Source of the DNA: a virus
Length of the DNA stretch: 34,268 nucleotides
Direction: 5' to 3' (one strand)
Virus record (IMG/VR): IMGVR_UViG_3300042691_004200
Span: 1-34,268 of that record
The notes beneath the pieces were generated by a model. That model saw only the letters and a list, made by a program, of their open reading frames with translations. It was not told the DNA's origin and did not search any database. Of this stretch, positions 1-6,508 are shown in pieces. Numbering within the stretch: the first letter of the stretch is position 1; every line of letters begins with the position of its first letter. The translations under genes and the position numbers were made by a program.

Positions 1-154
1 CAAGCAAGGGGGGTGGGGGAGGGGCTAGCCCCCCATACCTGATTGGTTATGACCCGCATGCCTGAATGATGTGCCAGAGGTCTGCTCTAGTATCCCTAGC
101 GTGGGGACTGGTGGTGCTTCAAAGTCTATTGATGGTGATGGTGGGGTGGTATCC
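1..154. other. Left-end non-coding region, possible part of cos/pac
   Basis: No convincing gene lies between the window start and the HNH stop codon. The stretch begins with a very G-rich run on the plus strand and contains a perfect 12-bp palindrome GGGGCTAGCCCC at 21-32. The 10-mer GTATCCCTAG occurs twice (90-99 and 149-158). In a circular genome this would sit between the HNH nuclease and the primase/terminase genes, where actinophage packaging sites usually are. The packaging role is inference from position and composition only. Confidence 0.4.
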
Positions 155-481
155 CTAGAGGATGCCTGGGTGTTTCTCACCTGGATGCCGCTCTGACCTG
201 GGCTTCCGATTCTTTTTTGCTTCGGCTTGGGTCTTTTGTTTGTGGTGCCACTCACATAGTAGCTGGAGGTTGGTAAGTGAATCACTACCACCCTGGGCCA
301 GATTGATTATGTGGTCCACATCCCTGCCTGGAAAACTACATCTGATTGCCATGGCGGTGGGGGAGGAATCGGATGGCTCTGAGTAGTGTTCGCACTGACC
401 CTGAGCCCGCTCTATGACCGCCCGTCTAAGTGATGACCACCCTGGGGGGTCTTTGCGGCGGGTGGAGCTATTCCATGGCAT
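155..481 (-). CDS. HNH endonuclease
   Basis: A 108-aa HNH-family nuclease. The C-terminal half carries the beta-beta-alpha metal motif: a DHI element (VDHIINLAQGG, residues about 64-74), a central Asn in SLTNLQLL, and the final CEWHHKQKT with His-His. Further Cys residues upstream may form a structural zinc site. AGGGGG lies 7 bases before the ATG. It is the last gene of the leftward operon. On a circular map it precedes the terminase genes, and HNH proteins in that position are known to assist terminase cleavage at cos in several siphophages. The packaging role is inferred from position; the HNH call is from the motif. Confidence 0.85.
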   Translation of the reverse strand: MPWNSSTRRKDPPGWSSLRRAVIERAQGQCEHYSEPSDSSPTAMAIRCSFPGRDVDHIINLAQGGSDSLTNLQLLCEWHHKQKTQAEAKKNRKPRSERHPGEKHPGIL

Positions 482-484
482 TTG

Positions 485-949
485 CTACCCCCTGGGGGTC
501 TCTAAAATTTTTAGCTCTTTCCAGGATTTTCCATCTGGCCAAACACCCTGATTAGTGCTGGTCTCATACGCTTGGCGAACCTGTGCCGTGGTGAGCCAGA
601 TGATTCCCCTGGTAGTGGCAATCACAATCCTGTATGGGCAATCTGGTGTGGCATAGGTCTGCTCATACCAGTCCAGGCGTTTGTAGTCCTGCTCTTTGAA
701 TTTCAGTGTGCCCTTGACTGAGACAACTGCTAGGCGATTCTCTTTGGTCACTAGGTAATCTGGCATCTGCCTGATGGTCTGAGCTACTTTGTGCCAGCCT
801 GGGATGATGCCTGTTTTCTCATCATAGCCAAGGCGGTGGCAACCGTAGTCATTCTCTTTGCACCAGGCTTCAAACAACTGCTCCCCTAGGTTTATTGTCC
901 TAGCGTTGCGTTGCTCATAGCTTTGATAGCCATTGCCATAATCAGACAA
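485..949 (-). CDS. PD-(D/E)XK-like nuclease, degenerate motif
   Basis: A 154-aa protein resembling small restriction-fold nucleases found in phages. Visible elements are an upstream Glu (E23), the MPDYLV segment (D64), and a beta strand ending in AVVSVKG (K79). The usual acidic residue of the (D/E)XK triad is a Ser (S77), so activity may depend on a migrated acidic residue or be lost. The downstream segment with DYKRLDWYEQ fits the family's helix. It overlaps the phosphoesterase gene by 8 bases and lies just ahead of the HNH gene, suggesting co-translation in a DNA-processing cluster. The fold call is by eye and moderate. Confidence 0.5.
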   Translation of the reverse strand: MSDYGNGYQSYEQRNARTINLGEQLFEAWCKENDYGCHRLGYDEKTGIIPGWHKVAQTIRQMPDYLVTKENRLAVVSVKGTLKFKEQDYKRLDWYEQTYATPDCPYRIVIATTRGIIWLTTAQVRQAYETSTNQGVWPDGKSWKELKILETPRG

Positions 950-2093
950 CTAGCACCGTGCCTTGGAACTCTTTTTCTTTTTCCAGCGGCAAGACAACAA
1001 CACCCGTGGAGCTATCATGGCCCGCAATGTTTTTGAACCAGGTGGAGCCTGAATCAAGTGTCTTGGCCTGGACCCAGAATCTACTGGAGCCCCGCTCTGT
1101 GTTTCCAATCTCACGGATTTGGAGACTGTGGAAATGTCCAGAGGTGAAGATGGTGGCTGATGCAATTGGTGCATTACCTAGTTGCTGGCCTTGAATCCAG
1201 TTAGGCACGCCGTCTGGCCTGTTTGCCTGGTGGCCGTGAAATAGTCCTAGCCTGTGGAATCCATCACCAAACACATCATGGACCAGAGATTCTGACCAGG
1301 TGTCTGGCTCATAGAACTGGATGGGTAGCCCTACCTCATGGCTCAATCTAGCCAAGGTGCGGGCAATGTGGACACCCCAGTCATCTAACGCTGTGCCAAC
1401 TTTTTGTTTGTTCACACGCCATTGGCAGTGGTTTGAACCTACTGACAAATAGGCAATGGATTCACAATGCGCTGATAACGCTTTGAGGGTGTCCCAGGTC
1501 ATGGTAGTAGCCAGGTCAATCTGGCCCTGAATACTGAGCGTATTGGTGTAGAGCTGGTGTTGGTCTGCCTTATTAGCAAACCCCTCAATGATGTCACCAA
1601 CATCTGCAAAAACTATGCGGCTGGGCTTTTCCTTTTTGGCTAGATTGACTAGCCTCTCCCTGGTTTCATTCACTCTCTGAATGAGCTCCAGGTGCCCGCC
1701 TCTGTGGTCTGCCTTACCAACCTGTAAGTCTGACCAGAGAATCACTAGGGCCTTTTCCGCATTTGTTTTCTGCGGCGGCTTTGGTGCCTTTGTCTTTTTG
1801 GCCTGTGAGTAAAGCAATGGGAGATTCACGCCCTCACCGCTACTGACCCTGAATGTCAGTTTGTAAGCCGTGCGCCATGAGCCGTCATAGACTTGCCAGC
1901 GGCTAATCCTTGGCGGTGCAATCAGCTCCACGGTGTCTGGGTCCAGCCCAGCATCTCTCAGCCACTCTGAATAATCCTGGCCGTCTTTCAGACCTGGTGT
2001 AGTGGCTTCACCCTGGGAGCCGTCAATGACAACTGATGGTGTGCCAAATGGGCTGTTTTCCATGGGCTTGGCTGTGTGTAGATTTTCCAGCAT
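942..2093 (-). CDS. Calcineurin-like metallophosphoesterase
   Basis: A 383-aa protein with the full metallophosphoesterase motif series in order: SDLQVGK (D122, with Gln where the family often has His), ADVGDIIEG (D164/D167), GSNHCQ (N221-H222), FHGH (H286/H288) and GHFHS (H320/H322). These residues would bind two metal ions and cleave phosphodiesters, either in DNA or a nucleotide. The first ~110 residues are unrelated and include a linker rich in Lys and Pro. An AGGGG ribosome-binding site lies 6 bases before the ATG. Phage relatives are often annotated as DNA repair exonucleases (Mre11/SbcD-like), but no SbcC-like partner is visible here, so the substrate is uncertain. Confidence 0.75.
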   Translation of the reverse strand: MLENLHTAKPMENSPFGTPSVVIDGSQGEATTPGLKDGQDYSEWLRDAGLDPDTVELIAPPRISRWQVYDGSWRTAYKLTFRVSSGEGVNLPLLYSQAKKTKAPKPPQKTNAEKALVILWSDLQVGKADHRGGHLELIQRVNETRERLVNLAKKEKPSRIVFADVGDIIEGFANKADQHQLYTNTLSIQGQIDLATTMTWDTLKALSAHCESIAYLSVGSNHCQWRVNKQKVGTALDDWGVHIARTLARLSHEVGLPIQFYEPDTWSESLVHDVFGDGFHRLGLFHGHQANRPDGVPNWIQGQQLGNAPIASATIFTSGHFHSLQIREIGNTERGSSRFWVQAKTLDSGSTWFKNIAGHDSSTGVVVLPLEKEKEFQGTVLVV

Positions 2094-2095
2094 GA

Positions 2096-2326
2096 CTACC
2101 CCTTACCGCACTGGCAGAGATTCCTGCGGTGCTTTGTGATGGTGGTATCAGCCAACATGACTTTGCGCTCTTTGAGAGCGTTTGATAAAGTCTTGGCTGG
2201 CCAGGTTTGGTAGTCCTCTAGAGCCTGTGTCAGGATTGCCTGGTCACTGGGCTCCATCATTTGCATAACCTGTGCGACCTTGCACGGGTATAGTCTTTCA
2301 TGCGGTGGTTTCAATCCCTCTAACAT
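2096..2326 (-). CDS. Small phage protein with C-terminal Cys/His motif
   Basis: A 76-aa protein of unrecognised specific function. The C-terminus reads TITKHRRNLCQCGKG, a His/Cys cluster that could bind zinc. The central part is helical and looks like a small helix-turn-helix (AKTLSNALKERKV). GAGGA sits about 8 bases before the ATG. It lies between an HTH protein and the phosphoesterase in an operon with gaps of only a few bases. A DNA-binding role is possible but unproved. Confidence 0.55.
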   Translation of the reverse strand: MLEGLKPPHERLYPCKVAQVMQMMEPSDQAILTQALEDYQTWPAKTLSNALKERKVMLADTTITKHRRNLCQCGKG

Positions 2327-2330
2327 TGTA

Positions 2331-2534
2331 TCATCCTCTCAGTGCAACTTTTGCAGGGTTTTTCCGTGGCCTCCCAATCTTAGCGGTCATAGCCGCCTCA
2401 GCTTGGAATAGGTCATCAGAATCTATGTATCGGCTAGTCTTTGGCAGAACTCCCCACTCAATCCAGTTATAGATTGTGCGGCGGGAACGCTTTGCCAAGT
2501 AGGCCGCCTCATTCACGGTCAATGCTTTTTTCAT
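2331..2534 (-). CDS. Helix-turn-helix DNA-binding protein (excisionase/MerR-like)
   Basis: A 67-aa protein whose first ~50 residues match the winged-HTH pattern shared by excisionases and MerR-type domains (HTH_17): LTVNEAAYLAKRSRRTIYNWIEWGVLPKT. The rest is a basic tail (KIGRPRKNP). Its start overlaps the stop of the FmdB-like gene in an ATGA arrangement. Proteins of this type are often labelled excisionase, but no integrase gene is present, so a role as small transcription regulator or DNA-bending factor is more likely here. Confidence 0.7.
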   Translation of the reverse strand: MKKALTVNEAAYLAKRSRRTIYNWIEWGVLPKTSRYIDSDDLFQAEAAMTAKIGRPRKNPAKVALRG

Positions 2535-2716
2535 CTGTCCTCTGTCTTGTCATTGGTGTAGAAACCTGAGCCCTTGAACTTGATTGCGCCCAGATTGTAG
2601 ATTCGGTGCATGTTGGTGTTGCATGCTAGGCATGCTGGTGTTCTAATTTCGCTCATGCTGGCGGTCACCGTCACTGTTTGCTGGCAACCCTTGCATTGGA
2701 AATCATAAGTGGGCAT
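2531..2716 (-). CDS. FmdB-type zinc-ribbon protein
   Basis: A 61-aa protein opening with MPTYDFQCKGC, a second CLAC pair, and the typical FmdB C-terminal GSGFYTND. The two CxxC pairs should bind one zinc ion. The family was named as a putative regulatory protein in Methylophilus; its role in phages is unknown. It overlaps the upstream zinc-binding gene by 14 bases and the downstream HTH gene by 4, so the three are likely made together. Confidence 0.8.
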   Translation of the reverse strand: MPTYDFQCKGCQQTVTVTASMSEIRTPACLACNTNMHRIYNLGAIKFKGSGFYTNDKTEDR

Positions 2717-3314
2717 CTCTTTCCCTCTCTGCTAGGTTGGCATAAAATTCCATCTTTTCTGGCGGGATGCTAAACCCGCAATTGAGGCACTTGACCTCTA
2801 GATTGTCCCCATACTCCATGGGTGGTTGGTAGATGGTGCGCTGATTACACTCTGGGCATGGGAGCAATGTAGAGCGGGCTTTTTCCTCCATTGGGTATCT
2901 GTAAAGTCCCAATCTGGTGTGCTTGACAATCGGCATCAGGTAGATGACCTCTTTGCGGTTGCTCACTTCATCAATGCGGCGGTTTAGGTCACCGCACTTT
3001 TCCATAGCCTGGTTATAGACCTCTGATGATGTCCAGTCCAGTGGAATGTAACGCTCTGTCAGTGATTGCCAGATGTCCTCTGCTATTTGCCAGGCATCAA
3101 GATTGAACGGTGCTGGTGGCTCTTTTTTCTGCGGCTTGGCTCCATCTAACTCCAGTGGAGACCTGAGCACATAGACCTCTCTCAGATGGCCAAGCACTGC
3201 GGGTGCCTTTTCCAAAGCCCACCTCAGATTTTCATAGCAATTGGAGCAAAGAAATCCGTGGTTGGCCTCTACGGGCTGACCCTGAATCTTGCAACCAGTG
3301 ACACAAAATTTCAT
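2703..3314 (-). CDS. Zinc-binding phage protein with two Cys pairs at each end
   Basis: About 203 aa if started at 3314, where the ATG overlaps the stop of the glutaredoxin gene (ATGA); an in-frame extension to 3428 would run through that gene and is unlikely. The N-terminus has CVTGC and CSNC, the C-terminus CPEC and CLNC, two separate zinc ribbons flanking a charged helical middle. No catalytic motif was recognised. Its place among small zinc proteins and NrdH suggests a nucleic-acid-binding or regulatory early function, which is inference. Confidence 0.65.
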   Translation of the reverse strand: MKFCVTGCKIQGQPVEANHGFLCSNCYENLRWALEKAPAVLGHLREVYVLRSPLELDGAKPQKKEPPAPFNLDAWQIAEDIWQSLTERYIPLDWTSSEVYNQAMEKCGDLNRRIDEVSNRKEVIYLMPIVKHTRLGLYRYPMEEKARSTLLPCPECNQRTIYQPPMEYGDNLEVKCLNCGFSIPPEKMEFYANLAERERDAHL

Positions 3315-3562
3315 TTGCGGTTTTGCTCTCCATGAATCAGTTTGATGATGGCCTCTAGTCTCTCCATGCGGAATCCTGACCAGTGCTGATTCCCCGCCTC
3401 TACTACTGGTGCCTGTGTGTAGCCCCACGCTCTGATTTTTTCCATTGCGGCGGCATCCGTGCTCAGGTCAATCTCAGTGAACTGGACATTGCCTTTGGTG
3501 AGCATCCTTTTGGTGGTGTCACACTGCACGCATGCTGGTAGGGAATAAACGGTCACATTCAT
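3311..3562 (-). CDS. nrdH: NrdH-like glutaredoxin
   Basis: An 83-aa thioredoxin-fold protein with a CVQC redox centre (C11/C14), a cis-Pro segment TQAPVV (around residue 50) and the NrdH-like ending HWSGFRMERL. NrdH donates electrons to class Ib ribonucleotide reductase. No reductase gene is visible in the window, so it would act on the host enzyme or another disulfide target. Its ATG overlaps the stop of the DUF3310-like gene (ATGA), implying translational coupling. Confidence 0.85.
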   Translation of the reverse strand: MNVTVYSLPACVQCDTTKRMLTKGNVQFTEIDLSTDAAAMEKIRAWGYTQAPVVEAGNQHWSGFRMERLEAIIKLIHGEQNRK

Positions 3563-3885
3563 GGTTTCAATAACTCCAAGTCACTCTCTATGTAATCAGC
3601 CAGGTCAGCCACATACAACTGCTCACTGTGACCGCCAAGCTCTTTGATGTATCCAAGCACTTTGTGCTTTTCAATTCTGGTAGGCGTGCCGCCTAATCTG
3701 CGGATTTCATCAGCCAGATAAAACATGGCCTTTTCCAAATCCTGGATTGCATCATCCTTTTGACCTGCACGCCAGATGTATTTGATGGCGTTGCCTAGGT
3801 TGAAATTCATGTATCTGGTCACCTCAATGGCCTCAATGCCAGATGGGTGGCTGGTGTAGTGCGCTGGATTATTTATCAGGTCCAT
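3559..3885 (-). CDS. DUF3310-like phage protein
   Basis: A 108-aa protein beginning MDLINNPAHYTSHPSGIEAIEV and containing NLGNAIKYIWRAGQKDDAIQDL, the hallmark of DUF3310, a nucleotide-kinase-like small phage family related in name to T7 gene 1.7. The start at 3885 is preferred over 3906 because AGGAGG lies 5 bases before it. Function in nucleotide metabolism is suggested by family and by the neighbouring NrdH, but is not shown by any motif here. Confidence 0.8.
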   Translation of the reverse strand: MDLINNPAHYTSHPSGIEAIEVTRYMNFNLGNAIKYIWRAGQKDDAIQDLEKAMFYLADEIRRLGGTPTRIEKHKVLGYIKELGGHSEQLYVADLADYIESDLELLKP

Positions 3886-3964
3886 TGTCCCTCCTATCAA
3901 TTCCAATGATGATTGCCAACATGATTGTGTTTATCACTACTAGTGTCATGATGTATTCAATCAT
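3869..3964 (-). CDS. 31-aa predicted single-pass membrane peptide
   Basis: A short reading frame starting MIEYIMTLVVINTIMLAI with an almost uninterrupted hydrophobic stretch of about 20 residues, then a charged tail (DRRDNGPDK). AAGG lies about 6 bases before its ATG. The ATG overlaps the end of the upstream small gene, and its own end overlaps the DUF3310-like start by 17 bases. The arrangement and hydrophobicity suggest it is translated, but no family was recognised. Confidence 0.45.
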   Translation of the reverse strand: MIEYIMTLVVINTIMLAIIIGIDRRDNGPDK

Positions 3965-4118
3965 TTTTGCCCTTTATCATTGCAATCATTGTCTCTCTCT
4001 CAATTGCAAAACTAGTCAATTCCTCAATCATTTTGATAATGCGCTCACGCTCACGCTCAACACCCATGTTGAACGCTCTGATTGATTGTGTTGCAATGAT
4101 GTCCTGTAAGTCACTCAT
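3957..4118 (-). CDS. 53-aa charged helical small protein
   Basis: A short ORF starting MSDLQDIIATQSIR and containing an alternating VEREREREIIKMIEE-type charged helix (residues about 20-33), probably a coiled coil. The RBS is strong (GGAGGAAAGG before the ATG). The ATG overlaps the stop of the 4115-4345 gene as ATGA, supporting coupled translation. No function recognised. Confidence 0.6.
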   Translation of the reverse strand: MSDLQDIIATQSIRAFNMGVERERERIIKMIEELTSFAIERETMIAMIKGKND

Positions 4119-4345
4119 TTTTTCCTTTCCTCCCAATCCTCATCAGGCTGATACCTGAAACCAATTGGGAAATCTGGTTCAATTCCGTCTGATTTTTCTA
4201 TGTGAGCACCCATGATGGATTCTCTAGGGTCCTCTGGTTTTTCAAGGCATGTGTGCTTTTTGCGCCATTCCCGCACCAGGCGGATTGCGTCTGGAGCGTT
4301 GAGCTGGATGCTGGCACCGCAACTGCACTTTTCCTTGATTTGCAT
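4115..4345 (-). CDS. Small protein with N-terminal CxC...C motif
   Basis: About 76 aa from the ATG at 4345, which lies 4 bases after the preceding gene's stop. The N-terminal part carries CSCGASIQLNAPDA and a later HTC, which may form a zinc ribbon; the C-terminal half is acidic and probably disordered (GFRYQPDEDWEERKK). An in-frame extension to 4396 would overlap the upstream gene and has no better RBS. No function recognised. Confidence 0.55.
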   Translation of the reverse strand: MQIKEKCSCGASIQLNAPDAIRLVREWRKKHTCLEKPEDPRESIMGAHIEKSDGIEPDFPIGFRYQPDEDWEERKK

Positions 4346-4349
4346 TGCT

Positions 4350-4577
4350 CTACTTGATGATGTCCTGGACAACTTCCATAGCCTTTTCATACCCAATCTC
4401 TTGGGTCTTAGTTAGATTGAGATTCTTCATCCTGGTCTTTTTGTATTCCATCTCAACTCTAATCCTGGAGGCTAAGTATTGGCGGCCAGCAATCTGGCCA
4501 TGGTGAAACGCTTCATCCAGTTCATACTCAAAGAATCTGTCTGCAAAACGGTATTTGAGTTCTCTCCAACTTTTCAT
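4350..4577 (-). CDS. Hypothetical helical phage protein
   Basis: A 75-aa protein, mostly helical and rich in charged and aromatic residues (KSWRELKYRFADRFFEYELDE at the start). Its ATG overlaps the stop of the 4574-4879 gene (ATGA). No known domain was recognised; it belongs to the series of coupled small early genes. Confidence 0.55.
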   Translation of the reverse strand: MKSWRELKYRFADRFFEYELDEAFHHGQIAGRQYLASRIRVEMEYKKTRMKNLNLTKTQEIGYEKAMEVVQDIIK

Positions 4578-4879
4578 TTGTCAAACCTTTCCTGTGTAAC
4601 CCAATCACGGCCAGCATCTCCACCCCATAGGTCCCAGGCAACTCTCCATGGTGTTGGAGCTCCATCCTTGATTTCCCATTTGGTTGAGCGGTAGTTTCCA
4701 TGGCGTGCGAAAAATGACCGCATGCGCTGGATAGTTTCATCACTTATGTTTTCATCATTTGCTAGTTGGTTAGCTCTGGCAAGTCCAACTCTGGTGAGGT
4801 TATCTCCACCAAAGCCAGCATCTACCCACGCTAGTCCTCTTTTTGCGGCGGTCTGTGCGCCTTTTGGTGCTCTTGGCAT
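4574..4879 (-). CDS. Conserved phage protein with WxLWGGDxGxxW motif
   Basis: A 101-aa basic protein. The pattern SDETIQRMRSFFARHGN followed by WRVAWDLWGGDAGRDWV resembles a small uncharacterised domain seen in many phage and plasmid proteins, which I recall but cannot name. The N-terminus is rich in Ala, Lys and Arg. It starts just after the stop of the 54-aa gene and its end overlaps the next start by 4 bases. No catalytic assignment is justified. Confidence 0.55.
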   Translation of the reverse strand: MPRAPKGAQTAAKRGLAWVDAGFGGDNLTRVGLARANQLANDENISDETIQRMRSFFARHGNYRSTKWEIKDGAPTPWRVAWDLWGGDAGRDWVTQERFDK

Positions 4880-4880
4880 G

Positions 4881-5045
4881 CTAGTCTCTCTCAGTTTTCA
4901 GTGGTATTTGATTCATCCAAGATTCAAAATTGATTCTCTGGATTTTGATAAATTCTGCCCTCAGTTTTTCATAGAGCTTTTGGTCTCCAGCATCATAGGC
5001 ATCCCATGCTCTGGCCCATAGTCTGTCGCTTTTTGCAATGTCCAT
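4881..5045 (-). CDS. 54-aa hypothetical protein
   Basis: The ATG at 5045 has AGAGGAT about 8 bases upstream and starts MDIAKSDRLWARAWDAYDAG; the longer frame to 5153 has no RBS and would overlap the membrane peptide upstream. The protein is short, helical and Trp-rich (WARAWDAY). No family recognised. Confidence 0.5.
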   Translation of the reverse strand: MDIAKSDRLWARAWDAYDAGDQKLYEKLRAEFIKIQRINFESWMNQIPLKTERD

Positions 5046-5058
5046 TTTTTCTATCCTC

Positions 5059-5205
5059 TCAGAACGCAATGTAGTAATTCCAAAAATCTGTGAACGCTGA
5101 CCAAAATGCGGCCAACATGTGGCGGTGCGGTTCTGCAATTGCAACCCATGCACCTAGGGTGACCGCTAGAGCCACCGCTAGGATTCTACGCTGTGTCACT
5201 GTCAT
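5059..5205 (-). CDS. 48-aa predicted membrane or secreted peptide
   Basis: Starts MTVTQRRILAVALAVTLGAW, a basic N-terminus followed by a hydrophobic helix of about 15-18 residues, then a more polar aromatic tail ending FWNYYIAF. Its ATG overlaps the stop of the upstream gene (ATGA), which supports translation. The N-terminus could be a signal anchor. No function known. Confidence 0.5.
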   Translation of the reverse strand: MTVTQRRILAVALAVTLGAWVAIAEPHRHMLAAFWSAFTDFWNYYIAF

Positions 5206-5507
5206 TTTGTTTCAGCCCTCATCAGTTCATTCATCTCTGCTTGGATGTCCAGAACACGGCACTCAAAAAGTCCATCCCATTCTGGGTCTAGAAAGTGGTT
5301 GCAATCATCATCAAACTGGTCTGCCAACATGACTGGCTTTTCTAGCTTGATTAGTTTATTGATGTCTGACTGAGCCATTGTTGCCTCCCAGTCAATTGTT
5401 TCTTTGTAGATTTTCCAGATTCCAAGATTGCCCTGGTATCTGGCAAGTGAGAATCCCTCAAATTTTTTGACAACTTCTAGCTCTGATGCCTTGATTTCTG
5501 TTTTCAT
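5202..5507 (-). CDS. Hypothetical acidic protein
   Basis: A 101-aa protein with AAGGA about 8 bases before its ATG. It contains a Trp/acidic patch (DDDCNHFLDPEWDGLFEC) and ends in a helical segment. No known domain recognised. It overlaps the downstream membrane-peptide gene by 4 bases. Confidence 0.5.
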   Translation of the reverse strand: MKTEIKASELEVVKKFEGFSLARYQGNLGIWKIYKETIDWEATMAQSDINKLIKLEKPVMLADQFDDDCNHFLDPEWDGLFECRVLDIQAEMNELMRAETK

Positions 5508-5517
5508 TTTTTTGTCC

Positions 5518-5697
5518 TTACTTGATGCCTAGCATTTTGTTTGCTGTGCCGTTGGTGATGAAACCCCAGTAGTGCAACTCAAAAACTAGGTTTGAGATGT
5601 TGGTGTGTGCTTTGAAAATCTCATCTATCATTTGAGCGGCAACCTCTGGATTCTGGCCAATTCTTACCGCTCTTGAAATCATTTTCTCTCTGTCCAT
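5518..5697 (-). CDS. 59-aa hypothetical protein behind the duplicated promoter
   Basis: Begins MDREKMISRAVRIGQNPEVA and ends GTANKMLGIK. The RBS is AAAGGA five bases from the ATG, in a sequence nearly identical to that in front of the gene starting at 6895. A promoter-like element (5723-5751) lies just upstream, so this gene is probably the first of its own transcript. No family recognised. Confidence 0.55.
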   Translation of the reverse strand: MDREKMISRAVRIGQNPEVAAQMIDEIFKAHTNISNLVFELHYWGFITNGTANKMLGIK

Positions 5698-5722
5698 TTC
5701 TGTCCTTTCCTCTTACAGATAA

Positions 5723-5751
5723 ATCATTGCATACTTTGGGGATTTGTGCAA
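5723..5751 (-). promoter_or_regulatory. Promoter-like element, copy 2
   Basis: On the minus strand TTGCAC (5751-5746), a 17-base spacer and AATGAT (5728-5723). The element is embedded in a longer match, AAGTTGCACAAATC...TGCAATGATTT, with the copy at 6932-6960. It overlaps the 3' end of the upstream gene and lies about 25 bases before the 59-aa gene. The -35/-10 reading fits a sigma70-type promoter, although the -10 is 4/6. Confidence 0.6.
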
Positions 5752-5975
5752 CTTTTCCCGCAAATTATTTTTGGCGTGTCACCCTCCATGGCGGCCACCT
5801 GGTAGCCGTGCCGCCTATAAATGGCCTGGCGGATGTCCCAGTCCCCATGCCTTGGAGCTGGAATTTCCTGGCCATCTACTAGCCAGAACGCTCCATCAAT
5901 TCGCTCATTCATCTGGGCATCCTTGACATTGCCATCCAGGTCCACCAGGACCCACCTAGACAACCTCTTTGACAT
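5724..5975 (-). CDS. Hypothetical protein
   Basis: About 83 aa from the ATG at 5975, with GGAG 8 bases upstream; the frame start at 5996 has no RBS. It begins MSKRLSRWVLVDLDGNVKDA and contains WDIRQAIYRRHGYQVAAMEG. Its 3' end overlaps a promoter-like element. No known domain recognised. It overlaps the upstream 53-aa gene by 20 bases. Confidence 0.5.
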   Translation of the reverse strand: MSKRLSRWVLVDLDGNVKDAQMNERIDGAFWLVDGQEIPAPRHGDWDIRQAIYRRHGYQVAAMEGDTPKIICGKSCTNPQSMQ

Positions 5976-6117
5976 CAAAAACATCTCCAGTCTCAAAGAA
6001 TCCAGCAGTCCGTAACTGGTCTAACTTGGACAATGCGGCATCAAAATCCTCAGCATCCACATAGTAGAATTTCTGAGTTTTTGATTTGGTGGTGACTACC
6101 ACCTCAAACTCTCTCAT
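5956..6117 (-). CDS. 53-aa hypothetical protein
   Basis: The ATG at 6117 (MREFEVVVTTKSKTQKFYYV) has AGGTGA six bases upstream and is preferred over the frame start at 6204, which lies inside the neighbouring gene. The pattern of a strand-rich N-terminus followed by DFDAALSKLDQL suggests a small alpha/beta protein. No family recognised. Confidence 0.5.
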   Translation of the reverse strand: MREFEVVVTTKSKTQKFYYVDAEDFDAALSKLDQLRTAGFFETGDVFDVKEVV

Positions 6118-6121
6118 TTTT

Positions 6122-6289
6122 TCACCTGCCTCTATTGAATTTTTTGACATTTTGGATGGGCACTTCATACTCATCAAGACCAACATCCACCACAACATTA
6201 CCATTTTTTGGTTTTTGAATAACCACGGCTCTTATGTATTGAAAATCATTCCATTTGACAAACACAATTTGACCAACATTCAAAGTCAT
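6122..6289 (-). CDS. 55-aa small beta-barrel-like protein
   Basis: A short ORF with strong RBS GGAGGCA before the ATG. The sequence MTLNVGQIVFVKWNDFQYIR and later NVVVDVGLDEYEVPIQNVKK has the alternating pattern of a small SH3-like or KOW-type barrel, which is a by-eye suggestion only. It is followed at once by the 53-aa gene, whose RBS overlaps its stop. Confidence 0.55.
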   Translation of the reverse strand: MTLNVGQIVFVKWNDFQYIRAVVIQKPKNGNVVVDVGLDEYEVPIQNVKKFNRGR

Positions 6290-6292
6290 TTT

Positions 6293-6496
6293 TTACTTGC
6301 CTCCATAAACATCTTGATAAACCTGGTTGGAAATTCTCACTCTCAAATCATCTATTTTCTGATACTTTTTGTAGATGATTTCACGGTTTTCTTTGCTCTT
6401 AGCTGATTGAGACCTGCGATAGTAGCTGTCTCTCAACATTCGCAATGCCTTGTCTATCTCTTGCACTTCACCTTTGTAAATTTCTACCTGTGACAT
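6293..6496 (-). CDS. 67-aa coiled-coil-like hypothetical protein
   Basis: A basic helical protein (ALRMLRDSYYRRSQSAKSKE) with AGGAGG about 7 bases before its ATG. No family recognised. It is separated from the next gene by 3 bases. Confidence 0.55.
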   Translation of the reverse strand: MSQVEIYKGEVQEIDKALRMLRDSYYRRSQSAKSKENREIIYKKYQKIDDLRVRISNQVYQDVYGGK

Positions 6497-6508
6497 TTTC
6501 TTTTCCTC

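Noticed and set aside
25-291. Minus-strand 88-aa frame overlapping the HNH gene
   Set aside because: Starts inside the HNH gene, low-complexity Pro/Ser/Thr sequence, no RBS; a shadow frame.
2331-2534. Excisionase of a lysogeny module
   Set aside because: The HTH fits, but no integrase, repressor or attachment site was found, so the name excisionase is not used.
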